In this document: piece by piece, positions 1 to 9,147 of the stretch
Layout of the letters: every line of letters begins with the position of its first letter
How positions within the stretch are numbered: position 1 is the stretch's first letter
From: Flavobacterium sp. LHD-80
GTDB taxonomy: Bacteria; Bacteroidota; Bacteroidia; Flavobacteriales; Flavobacteriaceae
DNA: 64,000 nt
Direction of reading: 5' to 3'
Assembly (NCBI RefSeq): GCF_030929605.1
Contig: NZ_JAVFVS010000009.1
Span: 164,087-228,086, forward strand
The notes under the pieces: generated by a model
Databases searched by the model: none
Seen by the model: the letters and a program-made list of their open reading frames with translations, nothing else
Told to the model about the DNA's origin: nothing
Translations under genes and position numbers: made by a program

Positions 1-1999
1 CATAATAAGCCGGAAGTTCTTCAACCGTAACTCCATATGCTTTTGCACGTCCTTCTGCCCATCCGCCAGACCAAATATTTGAATCTGAAATCACAGCATC
101 TGGATTTACGGTGTTTACACGAATTTTATCAGCTCCAAGTTCTGCAGCCATTAAGCGTGTTAAATGCGCCTGAGCCGCTTTTGCAGAACCGTAACCAGGA
201 TTATTTGGACCCGCAACCACTGCGTTTTTAGAAACAATATTTACAATATCTCCACCAAAACCTTGCTTGCGCATTACTTCAATTCCAGCTTTAGAAACAA
301 TAAATTGTCCTTTCACCAAAATATCGTATAATCTGTCCCACTCTTCTAAAGTGTGCTCTGCAATAGATTTAGAAATACTGATTCCAGCATTGTTTACAAT
401 AATATCAGCACCACCAAAAGCTAAAGAAGCTTGATCAAATGCTTTTTCAGTACTGTCAGGATCCGTAACATTCAATAAAGTACTTGAAACGGCATCTTTA
501 CCAAACAATTTCACAAACTCAACTGTAGCCGATTCTAAACGCTCTTCATTAATATCATTGATTACTATACAAGCACCTTCCTGAGCAAATTTCTTCGCGA
601 TAGCTTTACCAATTCCGCCAGCAGAACCTGTAATTACAGCAACTCTTCCTGACAATGCTTTTGGTTTTGGCATACGCTGTAATTTAGCTTCTTCCAATAA
701 CCAATATTCGATATCAAATGCTTCTTGGTGCGGTAAGGAAGTATATTCTGAAACTGCTTCAGCACCTTTCATTACATTTACAGCATTGATATAATATTCA
801 GACGCCAAACGCGCCATTGTTTTATCTTTTGCAAACGTAAACATACCAACTCCCGGATATAAAATCACAACTGGATTTGGGTCACGCATTGCTGGTGAAT
901 TTGATTTTTTGCATGCATTGTAATAGTCTTTGTACATTGCACGATACGCTTCAAATGCTGGTGTCAATTTTGCTTTGATTGCATCAACATCCGACAAATC
1001 TTCATTTGGATCTAATTCTAAAACAAGCGGACTGATTTTAGTTCTTAAAAAGTGATCCGGACAAGAAGTTCCAAGCGGTGCTAATTTTGAAAGATCATTA
1101 GAATTAATGAATTCCAAAACTCTTGCATCATCTGTATAATGTCCAATCATTTGACGCTCTGATGAACAGAAACCTCTTAAAATTGGAGCTACTTTTGCTG
1201 CTTTTAATTTACGGTCTGCTTCTGGAAGGCTGTCAATTTTTTTACCTCCAAAAACTGGACGTTTTTTACCGTAGTTGCTTTCAAGATATTCAGCACATTT
1301 CTCGATTACTTCCAGCGTATTAATATAACTTTCGTATGCAGTGTCGCCCCAAGTGAATAAACCATGAGAACCTAACATGATACCGCGAAGTTTTTTTCCT
1401 TTCTTTTCAGCTTCTTCCAAACAGCTTCTTAATTGAAGTCCAAGGTCAAAACCAGGGCGTTGCCATCCAACCCATCCTATTTCGCCATCAAATAATTCTT
1501 CTGTGATTTTTGCTCCATCTTTTGCAGCAGCGATTGCAATTGCCGCATCTGGATGCAAGTGATCGATATGTTTGAAAGGCAAGAAACCATGCAAAGGTGT
1601 ATCAATAGAAGGTGCTTTTGAAGCCAAATCAAAAATACAGTGATTGAACAATTCCACCATTTCATCTTCAAACTCAATTCCTCTGTACACATTTTCAAGA
1701 TTGCGCAATCTGTCTAAATAAAGTGCTGCACATCCTGATTTTGTCAATGTTCCAATATCTCCACCAGAACCTTTGATCCACATTACCTCAGAGCTTTCGC
1801 CAGTTAATGGATCTTTATCTGTAATTTTTACCGACGTGTTTCCACCTCCGTAGTTTGTCAATCTTAAATCGGCTCCAAGTAAATTAGAGCGATAAATAAA
1901 AAGCGCTACTTCATCACCAGCTAGTTCTTTTGCTTTAGCGTCATCCCAAAGATAGCTTACGTGCTTAAAATTCATATTAGTTGTATTTATATTCGACAT
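1..1999 (-). CDS. Bifunctional rhamnulose-1-phosphate aldolase / short-chain dehydrogenase (3' part cut by window edge)
   Basis: The reading frame is open from ATG at 1999 to the left edge (666 codons), so the C-terminus is missing. The N-terminal two thirds is a class II aldolase domain with His-rich metal-site motifs (TPLHGFLPFKHIDHLHPD; GSHGLFTWG). A short-chain dehydrogenase domain follows, with the NAD motif TGSAGGIG (about 625-655), NNAG and a catalytic YGSAK (about 180-196). In Bacteroidota this fusion splits rhamnulose-1-phosphate to DHAP and L-lactaldehyde and oxidises or reduces the aldehyde; that is family knowledge. It lies 26 nt behind rhaT on the same strand, so the two are probably co-transcribed. 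An in-frame ATG at 1975 is an alternative start. Confidence 0.93.
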   Translation of the reverse strand, partial: MSNINTTNMNFKHVSYLWDDAKAKELAGDEVALFIYRSNLLGADLRLTNYGGGNTSVKITDKDPLTGESSEVMWIKGSGGDIGTLTKSGCAALYLDRLRNLENVYRGIEFEDEMVELFNHCIFDLASKAPSIDTPLHGFLPFKHIDHLHPDAAIAIAAAKDGAKITEELFDGEIGWVGWQRPGFDLGLQLRSCLEEAEKKGKKLRGIMLGSHGLFTWGDTAYESYINTLEVIEKCAEYLESNYGKKRPVFGGKKIDSLPEADRKLKAAKVAPILRGFCSSERQMIGHYTDDARVLEFINSNDLSKLAPLGTSCPDHFLRTKISPLVLELDPNEDLSDVDAIKAKLTPAFEAYRAMYKDYYNACKKSNSPAMRDPNPVVILYPGVGMFTFAKDKTMARLASEYYINAVNVMKGAEAVSEYTSLPHQEAFDIEYWLLEEAKLQRMPKPKALSGRVAVITGSAGGIGKAIAKKFAQEGACIVINDINEERLESATVEFVKLFGKDAVSSTLLNVTDPDSTEKAFDQASLAFGGADIIVNNAGISISKSIAEHTLEEWDRLYDILVKGQFIVSKAGIEVMRKQGFGGDIVNIVSKNAVVAGPNNPGYGSAKAAQAHLTRLMAAELGADKIRVNTVNPDAVISDSNIWSGGWAEGRAKAYGVTVEELPAYY

Positions 2000-2025
2000 T
2001 TGGTTGTTTTGATTTTAGTTGATTT

Positions 2026-3096
2026 TTATAATGAATTCCCGATTCCTACTACAACAATCGAAAGCATGATTAATCCAATTCCCCACACAAAAGTTCTCAT
2101 TGTTTTTTTAGAAACTCCTGTCCATTCTTTTAGGTAGAATCCCCAGAAGTTTGCCGTCAAAATGATGGTCGACATGTGCAGAATCCAAGAACTCGCACCA
2201 TTGCCTAATTTGCTTTCTCCCATACCATAAAAGAAGAACTGCAAAAACCACATTGTTCCTGCAATTGCTGAGAACAAAATATTTTTTGAAATTGGTGTTG
2301 TGGTGTCTGTATAATTACCAAAGGTTTTATTCTTGAAATTCAGATAAATACACCATAGAAAGTTCGTTGTTAAGCCACCCCAAAGTATAACGATATAACT
2401 AACATTATTTTGGAATAAAAACTCACCTTGATTTGGATTTGCTAATTTCCATGCTTCGTTGGCAACATCTGCCATTGGTTTTGCTGCTTCGATTCCGAAG
2501 TTAAAAAACGAACTTAAAATACCTGATACAATGGCAATAATAAGCCCTTTTACCAGACTAAAATCTTTGTCTTTATCTTCATGACCTGTTGCAAAATCCT
2601 TTTCTTTCAGCATTCCTGCTTTTCCTAGAATTGCAATACCAATAATACATATTAAGACTCCAGCTAAAACCATTTGTCCGCCTGAATTCGCAAACATATC
2701 ACTGATTGACTCTTTACCTTCTACGGCATTAAAATGATAATAAATTGGTGGAATCAAAGCGCCAAAAGCAGAACAGAATCCTAAAGTAATTGAGTTCCCC
2801 AACGACATTCCTAAATAACGAACTCCAAGACCATAAGTAAGTCCTCCAATTCCCCAAATCAATCCCATTACAAATGCTAATGCTTTAACTTGTGGTGCAG
2901 CCGTTGCGATAATTTCAGTAAAATTTGGAATAGTTAAATAAGCCGCAATTGGTGGCACAATAAGCCAAGAGAAAAAACCTCCTATAAGCCAGTAGCTTTC
3001 CCATGCCCAATTTTTTACTTTCTTGAAAGGCATATAAAAACTGCCCGAAGAGAAACCTCCAATGGAGTGAAAAATAATCCCTAGTAATGATTCCAT
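2026..3096 (-). CDS. rhaT: L-rhamnose/proton symporter RhaT
   Basis: This 356-residue, strongly hydrophobic protein has about ten predicted membrane helices. Its N-terminus (MESLLGIIFHSIGGFSSGSF) and internal GGLTYGLGVRYLGMSLG stretch are typical of RhaT, and its length is close to the E. coli protein (about 344). It imports L-rhamnose with a proton across the inner membrane. It is first in an operon with the downstream aldolase fusion and divergent from the GntR regulator at 3485. A copy of the locus-wide ACAGGA tandem operator lies 72-91 bp upstream of its start, tying sugar uptake to the pectin genes. Confidence 0.95.
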   Translation of the reverse strand: MESLLGIIFHSIGGFSSGSFYMPFKKVKNWAWESYWLIGGFFSWLIVPPIAAYLTIPNFTEIIATAAPQVKALAFVMGLIWGIGGLTYGLGVRYLGMSLGNSITLGFCSAFGALIPPIYYHFNAVEGKESISDMFANSGGQMVLAGVLICIIGIAILGKAGMLKEKDFATGHEDKDKDFSLVKGLIIAIVSGILSSFFNFGIEAAKPMADVANEAWKLANPNQGEFLFQNNVSYIVILWGGLTTNFLWCIYLNFKNKTFGNYTDTTTPISKNILFSAIAGTMWFLQFFFYGMGESKLGNGASSWILHMSTIILTANFWGFYLKEWTGVSKKTMRTFVWGIGLIMLSIVVVGIGNSL

Positions 3097-3167
3097 TTAA
3101 TAATTTTAGTTTGTGGTTATTGATAGTTAATCTGGTTTTGTAAAATAAGAGAATGTAAAAAAGAAAA

Positions 3168-3187
3168 CTGTCCTGTACTATCCTTTA
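3168..3187 (-). promoter_or_regulatory. ACAGGA tandem operator, copy 1 (rhaT)
   Basis: In gene direction it reads TAAAGGATAG then TACAGGACAG, two 10-bp direct repeats. The gene-proximal half is the better match, as at the other seven copies. At the expected 19-bp spacing only a weak -7 box is present (3141-3148, TTATTTTA). Confidence 0.6.
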
Positions 3188-3484
3188 TGATTTTAGGAAT
3201 TATGTTAAAACCAAAGAATATTGCGAATAAGAATGGTTTTTAAGTAGAAAAATAAATTTAAAATTTCTATTTTAGCAATCGATTTCGTAATTATTATATC
3301 ATCAATTTATAATATTTAACCAAATCTCCAAAAACATAAAATTAGCCTTATTTAATTTGAGATATTTTGTGAGAAAAGTAGCAATTACAGCACTTTATCG
3401 GGTTTTTAAGTAAAGCTTTATATCCAAATTTTAATTCAGAATTGTGCTTGTAAATTTTTCAGCATAATTTTCAATACCTGCAAA
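3188..3484. other. rhaT-gntR divergent intergenic region
   Basis: This is AT-rich, non-coding sequence upstream of the GntR regulator. It holds an AATCGATT-centred partial palindrome at 3274-3288 that resembles one at 37801-37816, and an inverted repeat TTAAAACC (3205-3212) / GGTTTTTAA (3235-3243) with a wide spacer. Either could be a GntR operator, but nothing in the sequence proves it. No small gene is evident. Confidence 0.4.
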
Positions 3485-4525
3485 ATGATTAAACTAATTA
3501 AAATTGATGAAGATTCAAGGGTTCCAAAATACAAGCAGATTGTAGATTCAATTTTACAGAATATTGCGAACGGAAATCTAAAAATAAATCAAAAAATACC
3601 TTCCATTAACAGTTTCAGCGAGGAGTTTTACATGTCTCGCGATACTGTCGAAAAGGCTTATAACATCTTAAAAGAGCGAAAAATCATTTCTTCTATCAGA
3701 GGAAAAGGATATTATATTACTCGAACAAAACTCGAATCGAAGGTAAATGTGCTTTTTTTATTCAATAAATTGAGCGCGTATAAAATGAAAACTTACAGTT
3801 CATTTATCAATACAGTAGGTGCAAATGCGCATACGGATCTGCATATTTATCATTGTGACGAAACCTTATTTCTAAATTTGCTTGACAAGTTTGAAGGTGC
3901 TTATGATTATTATGTCATCACAACGCACTTTAAAACTGATGAATTGAAACATTTAAGTTTTACTGATGAAGTTGTAAAAGCCATCGAACGAATTCCAAAA
4001 GAGAAATTGGTCATTATGGACAATATCAAATTAGGAATGGAAGGTGAAATCATCAAGATTTATCAGGATTTCGAAAATGACATTTATAATGCTTTAAAAG
4101 AAGGTCTTTCGAAAATCACTAAATACAAAAGGCTGATTTTGGTTTACCCAGAAAAAGCAGTTTACCCATATCCAAGAAGAATTTTACACGGATTTAGAAA
4201 ATTTTGTGTAGAACACGAAATCAATTTTGAGATTCTGAGTGAGGTTTACGACGATATGATTTTGAAAAAAGGTGATTTATTTATCACTATTGAAGAATCG
4301 GATTTGGTGAATTTAATGAAGCAAATTCGCGATGAAGAATATATTTTAGGAAAAGAAATTGGCGTAATCTCATACAACGATACTCCTCTAAAAGAATTAT
4401 TAGGCATCACCGTTATGTCAACCGATTTCAACGTAATGGGCGAAACCGCCGCCCGAATGATTTTGAATAAAGAAAAAGGAGACTATAAAGTACCTTTTAA
4501 TTTTATTGATAGAAATTCGATTTAG
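3485..4525 (+). CDS. GntR-family transcriptional regulator with sugar-binding C-terminal domain
   Basis: This 346-residue protein has an N-terminal winged helix-turn-helix of GntR type (about residues 10-78: KYKQIVDSILQNIANG, IPSINSFSEEF, SRDTVEKAYNIL, GKGYYI). It is joined to a periplasmic-binding-protein/LacI-like effector domain (about 85-346, ending IGVISYNDTPLKELLGITVMST). This architecture is common for carbohydrate regulators beside rhamnose genes in Bacteroidota. Being divergent from rhaT suggests that it senses rhamnose or a catabolite and controls rhaT and its own gene. GntR proteins usually bind palindromes, so it is not the obvious reader of the ACAGGA tandem repeats. The product class is sure; effector and targets are inferred. 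Confidence 0.9.
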   Translation: MIKLIKIDEDSRVPKYKQIVDSILQNIANGNLKINQKIPSINSFSEEFYMSRDTVEKAYNILKERKIISSIRGKGYYITRTKLESKVNVLFLFNKLSAYKMKTYSSFINTVGANAHTDLHIYHCDETLFLNLLDKFEGAYDYYVITTHFKTDELKHLSFTDEVVKAIERIPKEKLVIMDNIKLGMEGEIIKIYQDFENDIYNALKEGLSKITKYKRLILVYPEKAVYPYPRRILHGFRKFCVEHEINFEILSEVYDDMILKKGDLFITIEESDLVNLMKQIRDEEYILGKEIGVISYNDTPLKELLGITVMSTDFNVMGETAARMILNKEKGDYKVPFNFIDRNSI

Positions 4526-4530
4526 AAGGT

Positions 4531-4826
4531 TTAAAGTAGCAAAGTGACAAAGGTGCAAAGGTTTTTTAAGATTCTACGTTTTAATCTCGCAAAGTCGCAA
4601 AGTCGCGAAGTTTTAGTTTAAAATATTAATTGCCTCCAACTTTAGCTGGAGGTTTCATAAAGTCAATTTTGAAAGGCTTTAGCCAAAAAATGCATTTTGG
4701 CTAAAGCCTTTTTTGCAAATACATAATTTCATCCAGCTAAAGCTGGACGCTATTCATAAAAAACTTGGCGACTTGGCGTCTTTGCGAGATCACAAAATTT
4801 AAAACCTTTGCTTCTTTGTTACTTTA
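4531..4826. repeat. Nested inverted-repeat element between gntR and the PL11 lyase
   Basis: Four pairs of arms are nested. The outer arms are TTAAAGTAGCAAAG.. (4531-4567) and AAAACCTTTGCTTCTTTG.. (4801-4826). Inside lie CTCGCAAAGTCGCAAAG.. (4586-4612) against GGCGTCTTTGCGAGATC (4775-4791). Next come CCTCCA/TGGAGG (4633-4652) against CCAGCTAAAGCTGGAC (4733-4748), and innermost a perfect 17-bp hairpin at 4672-4711. The right outer arm runs into the last codons of the PL11 gene. Relatives occur at 6701, 8981, 17102 and 26150. Confidence 0.75.
4672..4714 (+). terminator. Rho-independent terminator downstream of gntR
   Basis: AAAGGCTTTAGCCAAAA (4672-4688) and TTTTGGCTAAAGCCTTT (4695-4711) form a perfect 17-bp stem with a 6-nt loop, followed by more T residues. 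It can also act on the opposite strand. Confidence 0.65.
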
Positions 4827-6667
4827 ACCAAAATTATACTCGGTTTAGGCGCCGGCTTCATATCTTTTCCCATATAAAAACTAGTATGTGGAGGCTGATT
4901 ATACCCCACATTTTGCCAAGCAATACTCAATCTATATTGTGGATCATGCATTAAAGTATATTGACGAACATCCGTCGGAATTGTTGTCGAATAAATTCTT
5001 AATTCTTTATTGTCTTCTGATCTTAAAATTAGTTCTTCACGCCAATCTCCGAGGATATCTGCAGAAAGCGCCGGAGTCGATTTTGTTCCGTTATTAGAAA
5101 CTGCACCTGTTGCGGTGAATAATCTTCCTTTATTGTATTTATCGATATAATTTGAATTCAGAATTTCTCTGGAAGTATCGCCGTCCCAATAAATTAAAAA
5201 GTTAACTGAGCTTGGTGCTTTTCCAACAACTTTTCCTTTCATATCGTATAAATCAGGAGAACCTGAATACCAAAACTGCGCGCCCTTAAGCTCAGGATCA
5301 ATATTATCTGCAACTCCCCTTCCAACATCCTCATTCATAGAACCTGTAAACAATACTTTTCCGTCTTTTGCGGCAAAAATTGTAACTCCCGGACCTGTTG
5401 TGCCATTTTCAATTTCATGAATTCCAAAAACTTCCAAACCAGGAAGATCAGGATCTAAATCTGAAACATGAATCGCGTCACCATGTCTGAAACCTGTCGT
5501 GTATAAACCTTGTCCATTATCATCAACACACATTGATCCGTATATAATTTCGTCTTTTCCATCATTATCAACATCGGCAACAGTAAGATTATGATTTCCC
5601 ATTCCAGAATATGGATTTTCCGAATCTTTACTATCAAAAACCCATCTCGAAGTCAGTTTGCCATTTTTAAAATCCCAAGCAGCTAAAACTGTTCTTCCGT
5701 AATAACCACGACACATAATTACACTCGGATGAATCCCATCTAAATAAGCAACACAAGCCGTAAAACGATCAATTCTATTTCCTTTTGTGTCATTTCCACC
5801 ACTTCCGCCATGTCCGCCCCAGCCGGCAAGATCACCTCTTTCGGCAATGTAATTTACAGTTGCAACAAGCTTTCCCGTTCTTCCGTCAAAAACAGAAAGA
5901 TATTCTGGGCCTTTCAAAATCTTCCCATAAGTTCCTGAATTCGGATCGCGATCTACCCAATCTTTTGAAGCATCTCCAACAACATTATTTTGGCTGTCTG
6001 TAGTTCCGTCGGCAGTTTTGCAAACCAATTCTGCAATTCCGTCACCGTCTAAATCATACACCATAAACTGTGTATAGTGTGCGCCTTCCCGAATGTTTTT
6101 TCCTAAATTAATTTGCCATAAAAATTTCCCTTCTAAAGTATAAGCTTGAAATATTGGCGGATCTGTAATTCCGGTATGCGAATTGTCATGTGCTTTTCCG
6201 GTCATATGAACAATCAAATCGTATTTTCCGTCGCCATCCAAATCGCCAACCGAAAGATCATTTGCAGTATAACCTTCAATTTGTTTTAATTGAATCGACA
6301 AATAATCTTTATCTGGACTTGAAGCCGGAATTGTAAAACTTCCTTTTGCATCTGATTCTTTACCTTTTAAAACTGTCTTTACAAACCAAGTATTTTCTTC
6401 CTGAGCATTGGCTTTTGTATCAAGAAAATTAGTCGCGCCCAAAATTGGTTTGTCATTTAATTTAACTGGCTTTTTAGAACCGCTTTTTCGGTATAAGTTA
6501 AAAGCAAGATTATCACGATCGGTTCCTAAAACACGCCAGCCAATAAAAAACTGGTCTTTGTCTTTAATGGCAATAACACCTCGATCGAGATTTTCCATTT
6601 GCCTTTGGCTGAATATATTTAGGCTTAAGAAAAGCAGTATTACTACAAAGTTTTTATTATTTTTCAT
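4799..6667 (-). CDS. Rhamnogalacturonan endolyase, PL11 family
   Basis: This 622-residue secreted protein has a Sec signal peptide (about residues 1-20). After it comes the PL11 start ENLDRGVIAI..FIGWRVLGTD and an eight-bladed propeller with calcium-type DxDGDG loops at residues 142-147, 205-210 and 365-370. PL11 enzymes (YesW/YesX type) beta-eliminate the Rha-GalA backbone of rhamnogalacturonan-I, giving 4,5-unsaturated oligosaccharides for the GH105 enzymes of this locus. No type IX sorting domain is seen, so it is probably periplasmic. The final residues KVTKKQRF are encoded by the arm of the flanking intergenic repeat, so the C-terminus looks extended by repeat invasion. Confidence 0.93.
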   Translation of the reverse strand: MKNNKNFVVILLFLSLNIFSQRQMENLDRGVIAIKDKDQFFIGWRVLGTDRDNLAFNLYRKSGSKKPVKLNDKPILGATNFLDTKANAQEENTWFVKTVLKGKESDAKGSFTIPASSPDKDYLSIQLKQIEGYTANDLSVGDLDGDGKYDLIVHMTGKAHDNSHTGITDPPIFQAYTLEGKFLWQINLGKNIREGAHYTQFMVYDLDGDGIAELVCKTADGTTDSQNNVVGDASKDWVDRDPNSGTYGKILKGPEYLSVFDGRTGKLVATVNYIAERGDLAGWGGHGGSGGNDTKGNRIDRFTACVAYLDGIHPSVIMCRGYYGRTVLAAWDFKNGKLTSRWVFDSKDSENPYSGMGNHNLTVADVDNDGKDEIIYGSMCVDDNGQGLYTTGFRHGDAIHVSDLDPDLPGLEVFGIHEIENGTTGPGVTIFAAKDGKVLFTGSMNEDVGRGVADNIDPELKGAQFWYSGSPDLYDMKGKVVGKAPSSVNFLIYWDGDTSREILNSNYIDKYNKGRLFTATGAVSNNGTKSTPALSADILGDWREELILRSEDNKELRIYSTTIPTDVRQYTLMHDPQYRLSIAWQNVGYNQPPHTSFYMGKDMKPAPKPSIILVKVTKKQRF

Positions 6668-6700
6668 ATCGTATTTTAAAATGTGAGTATATTGTTTTTT

Positions 6701-6771
6701 AATCTCGCAAAGTCGCGAAGACGCAAAGAAAAATTAAAATGAAACTTTGCGACTCTGCGTCTTTGCGAGAC
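6701..6771. repeat. CGCAAAG inverted repeat
   Basis: TCTCGCAAAGTCGCGAAG.. (6703-6728) pairs with ACTTTGCGACTCTGCGTC.. (6744-6771) around a 15-nt AT-rich loop. It belongs to the same family as the other CGCAAAG elements here and fills most of the gap between the six-hairpin gene and the PL11 gene. Confidence 0.7.
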
Positions 6772-6817
6772 TAAATAAATCCGCTTTATCAGTAAAATCT
6801 GCGAGAAACAAAAAAAA

Positions 6818-8944
6818 TCAAAACATCTTTTGGAATCCTTCGCTTTGCACTTTCCAAGTTCCATCTTTTGGGAAACCCGGATTTTCTTCTGTCGTTCCGT
6901 CCCAGCCTGCACACATCATAGCAACTGCTGTTAATAATCCGCCATTTCCTGGAAGGTATAATGTTAATCTTTCTGCTTGATAATTATGTCCATTTTTTAA
7001 ATAGGTATTTGTTGTCACATTCATAAACAAGGCATCAATTGCTTTATCTGGCATATTTAATCGCGCTGCAGACATTGCCGTCATCGGGAAATCCCATCCC
7101 CAAGTTTTGTCCCAAGACCATGTTTTCCAAACCAAGTCAAACGTATTTTTCATGATTTTTTTATCCAAAAGAGAAGTTTCAGGAAGCATTCCGAAAGTTC
7201 CTAAAACCGATGGATGATCTGTTTTGAACTCTGGATTAGTATACGAATCTGTTGCACTTTCTGTAGCCAAATAAACATCGCCTGAAACTGGAAGTGGTGA
7301 TAATTTTGCTAACACCTTTTCCCATTTTTCTGGTACTTTTTGGTTTAACCCGTGCTTCCATGAAATTGCCGTTTTCAATGCCCAATTCCAATAAGCCAAT
7401 TCATAAGTCGGGTTAAAAGTCTCCATCGCCTTAAAGCGTTCTTGCGCTGGAATAACACCTGGGCCTAAAACATAACGATCGTTTTTAGCATCATAATTAG
7501 CAAACGAAGCCATAAAATCGGCAGTTGCAAAAACACGTTCGCTGTATTTTTTCAGGACTACAGCTGTTGGTTTTGTGCGATAAATCAATTCCGCATAGGT
7601 AATAAAATGTGGTTGTTGCCAAATTAAAAATGAACCTACAGATGACGGACTTTCATTTCCATCAGGATCCGTCATTTTTTGCCATCTTGCGCCTTCAAAA
7701 CCTTGTCTTTTGGCAATATTTTTGGCTTTATCAAAAACTTTTTGATACCAAGGAAGGCTTTTTTCAAGCAGTTCTGCTCGGTTCCAAAGCGCAAAATGGA
7801 CACCATGCCACCAATGCATTTCTAAATGCGGTTTTCCATACCAGCTGTTATACGTCAAACCGGTTTCTTGAGGCGGTACTTTTCCTGTACATTGCACTTT
7901 TGTTAAATACTGCGAAAGAATTACTCTTCGCTCTAATTCCTTTGCACGTGGATCTGTACTTCCTGAAAAATCAACTGCTGCACCGCTTAACCAAAATTGT
8001 TCCCAGCCTTTTATACTGCTATTTTGAATAGCTTCAAAAGAAGAATTCTCAGTTTTATTTTCTGCCAAAGCAAAAAGACAACTCACTTCTAATGTATTTG
8101 TATTAGAAGCTTCAATTACAAAATAATGATCTGAAGCTTTTTTAATTTGTGCATTTCCTTTCCAAGCTAAATCAACATTGTATGAAATGCTGTCCATAAC
8201 GTGCGTTATAACAGCTTCAGTTTTTGATTTTTGTTTTAAAGTACTTGTATAATTTTGTTTTCCTTCATACTTAGTTCCAAAATCGGCCCAATCTCCGGTT
8301 GGAAACGGAATTCTTAAACTGATTTTTAAGCGTTTTTGCAGTAACAAGTCGGATTTTACTTTCACGCCAATTGCATCTTTTTCTTGATGAGAAGCTGTCA
8401 AAACAGTTACTGGAGTTCCTTCAACTTCAAAATAACTTTCAATTTCGCCTGTCCATAAATTCAGTTTTTGAGAAATTGATTTAATATCTGATGTTTTTGC
8501 CAAGCTTCCATCTTTCTTCAAAATTTCAAAACCCAAATTCCCCAATTGCACTAAATGCGGATTCTGTCTAAACCAATTTATAGCATCAACTTTTCGTTTT
8601 GGTTCTTTTATCTGAACCGTATACGAAACATTTCTTCCATATTGCTGATAGTCCCTTAAAGTCTCCGAAAACTTGAAATTCTCTGTGTTTTTATAGCTGT
8701 CCCATCCCCACTCCGATTCCGTTCCTAATGGAATTCCGTTTTGGTACGTTTTCGGAAAAGTCTGCAATCCTGTAGCGTCAACTGTAAAGGCAAAAGCGCC
8801 ATTTCCGACGGTCAAGGAAGCTAAAGTATCAATAGCCGTAATTTGAACGTTATGACGATTTACTAATGCTTTTCGGTCGATTTTCTGCTGTGCGGACAAG
8901 CATGCCGAAAATAGGGTGGCAATAATTAAAAATTGTTTTTTCAT
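6818..8944 (-). CDS. Putative six-hairpin (alpha/alpha)6 glycosidase
   Basis: The 708-residue protein has an export signal (MKKQFLIIATLFSACLSAQQ). Cleavage could be by signal peptidase I after LSA, or FSAC could be a weak lipobox. An N-terminal beta-sandwich (about 30-300) is followed by an all-helical barrel rich in Trp and aromatic motifs (PHLEMHWWHGVHFALWNR; KTWSWDKTWGWDFPM; NTYLKNGHNYQAERLTLYLPGNGG). This layout resembles GH65/GH78/GH95-like hydrolases, but I cannot place it in a defined family or name the substrate. Its position between a DUF4450-like protein and the PL11 lyase suggests action on rhamnogalacturonan oligosaccharides. It is probably co-transcribed from 12552. Confidence 0.6.
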   Translation of the reverse strand: MKKQFLIIATLFSACLSAQQKIDRKALVNRHNVQITAIDTLASLTVGNGAFAFTVDATGLQTFPKTYQNGIPLGTESEWGWDSYKNTENFKFSETLRDYQQYGRNVSYTVQIKEPKRKVDAINWFRQNPHLVQLGNLGFEILKKDGSLAKTSDIKSISQKLNLWTGEIESYFEVEGTPVTVLTASHQEKDAIGVKVKSDLLLQKRLKISLRIPFPTGDWADFGTKYEGKQNYTSTLKQKSKTEAVITHVMDSISYNVDLAWKGNAQIKKASDHYFVIEASNTNTLEVSCLFALAENKTENSSFEAIQNSSIKGWEQFWLSGAAVDFSGSTDPRAKELERRVILSQYLTKVQCTGKVPPQETGLTYNSWYGKPHLEMHWWHGVHFALWNRAELLEKSLPWYQKVFDKAKNIAKRQGFEGARWQKMTDPDGNESPSSVGSFLIWQQPHFITYAELIYRTKPTAVVLKKYSERVFATADFMASFANYDAKNDRYVLGPGVIPAQERFKAMETFNPTYELAYWNWALKTAISWKHGLNQKVPEKWEKVLAKLSPLPVSGDVYLATESATDSYTNPEFKTDHPSVLGTFGMLPETSLLDKKIMKNTFDLVWKTWSWDKTWGWDFPMTAMSAARLNMPDKAIDALFMNVTTNTYLKNGHNYQAERLTLYLPGNGGLLTAVAMMCAGWDGTTEENPGFPKDGTWKVQSEGFQKMF

Positions 8945-8980
8945 TTGGTTATTTTTTGGTTTCAGGTTGAAATGCGATTT

Positions 8981-9127
8981 TTAACCGCAAAGCACGCAAG
9001 ATTTTTTACTAAGCTATGTTTTATAAACGCAAAGTTCGCAAAGCTTTATCTACACAAAGCTTTGCGAACTTTGCGTTTTTATTTTAGAATGCTAGAAGCA
9101 AAAAACCTTGCGTGCTTTGCGGTTAAA
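8981..9127. repeat. Nested CGCAAAG inverted repeat
   Basis: The outer arms TTAACCGCAAAGCACGCAAG (8981-9000) and CCTTGCGTGCTTTGCGGTTA (9106-9125) match almost perfectly. The inner arms AAACGCAAAGTTCGCAAAGC (9025-9044) and AAAGCTTTGCGAACTTTGCG (9056-9075) also match. The whole element could fold into one long cruciform or hairpin between two co-directional genes. Confidence 0.75.
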
Positions 9128-9147
9128 TCTCAATGTGTTTCATCTCA

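Noticed and set aside
6676..6980. Short frames in and around the CGCAAAG repeats (also at 21672 and 30426)
   Set aside because: They are products of translated repeats or antisense to the GH genes, with no independent support.
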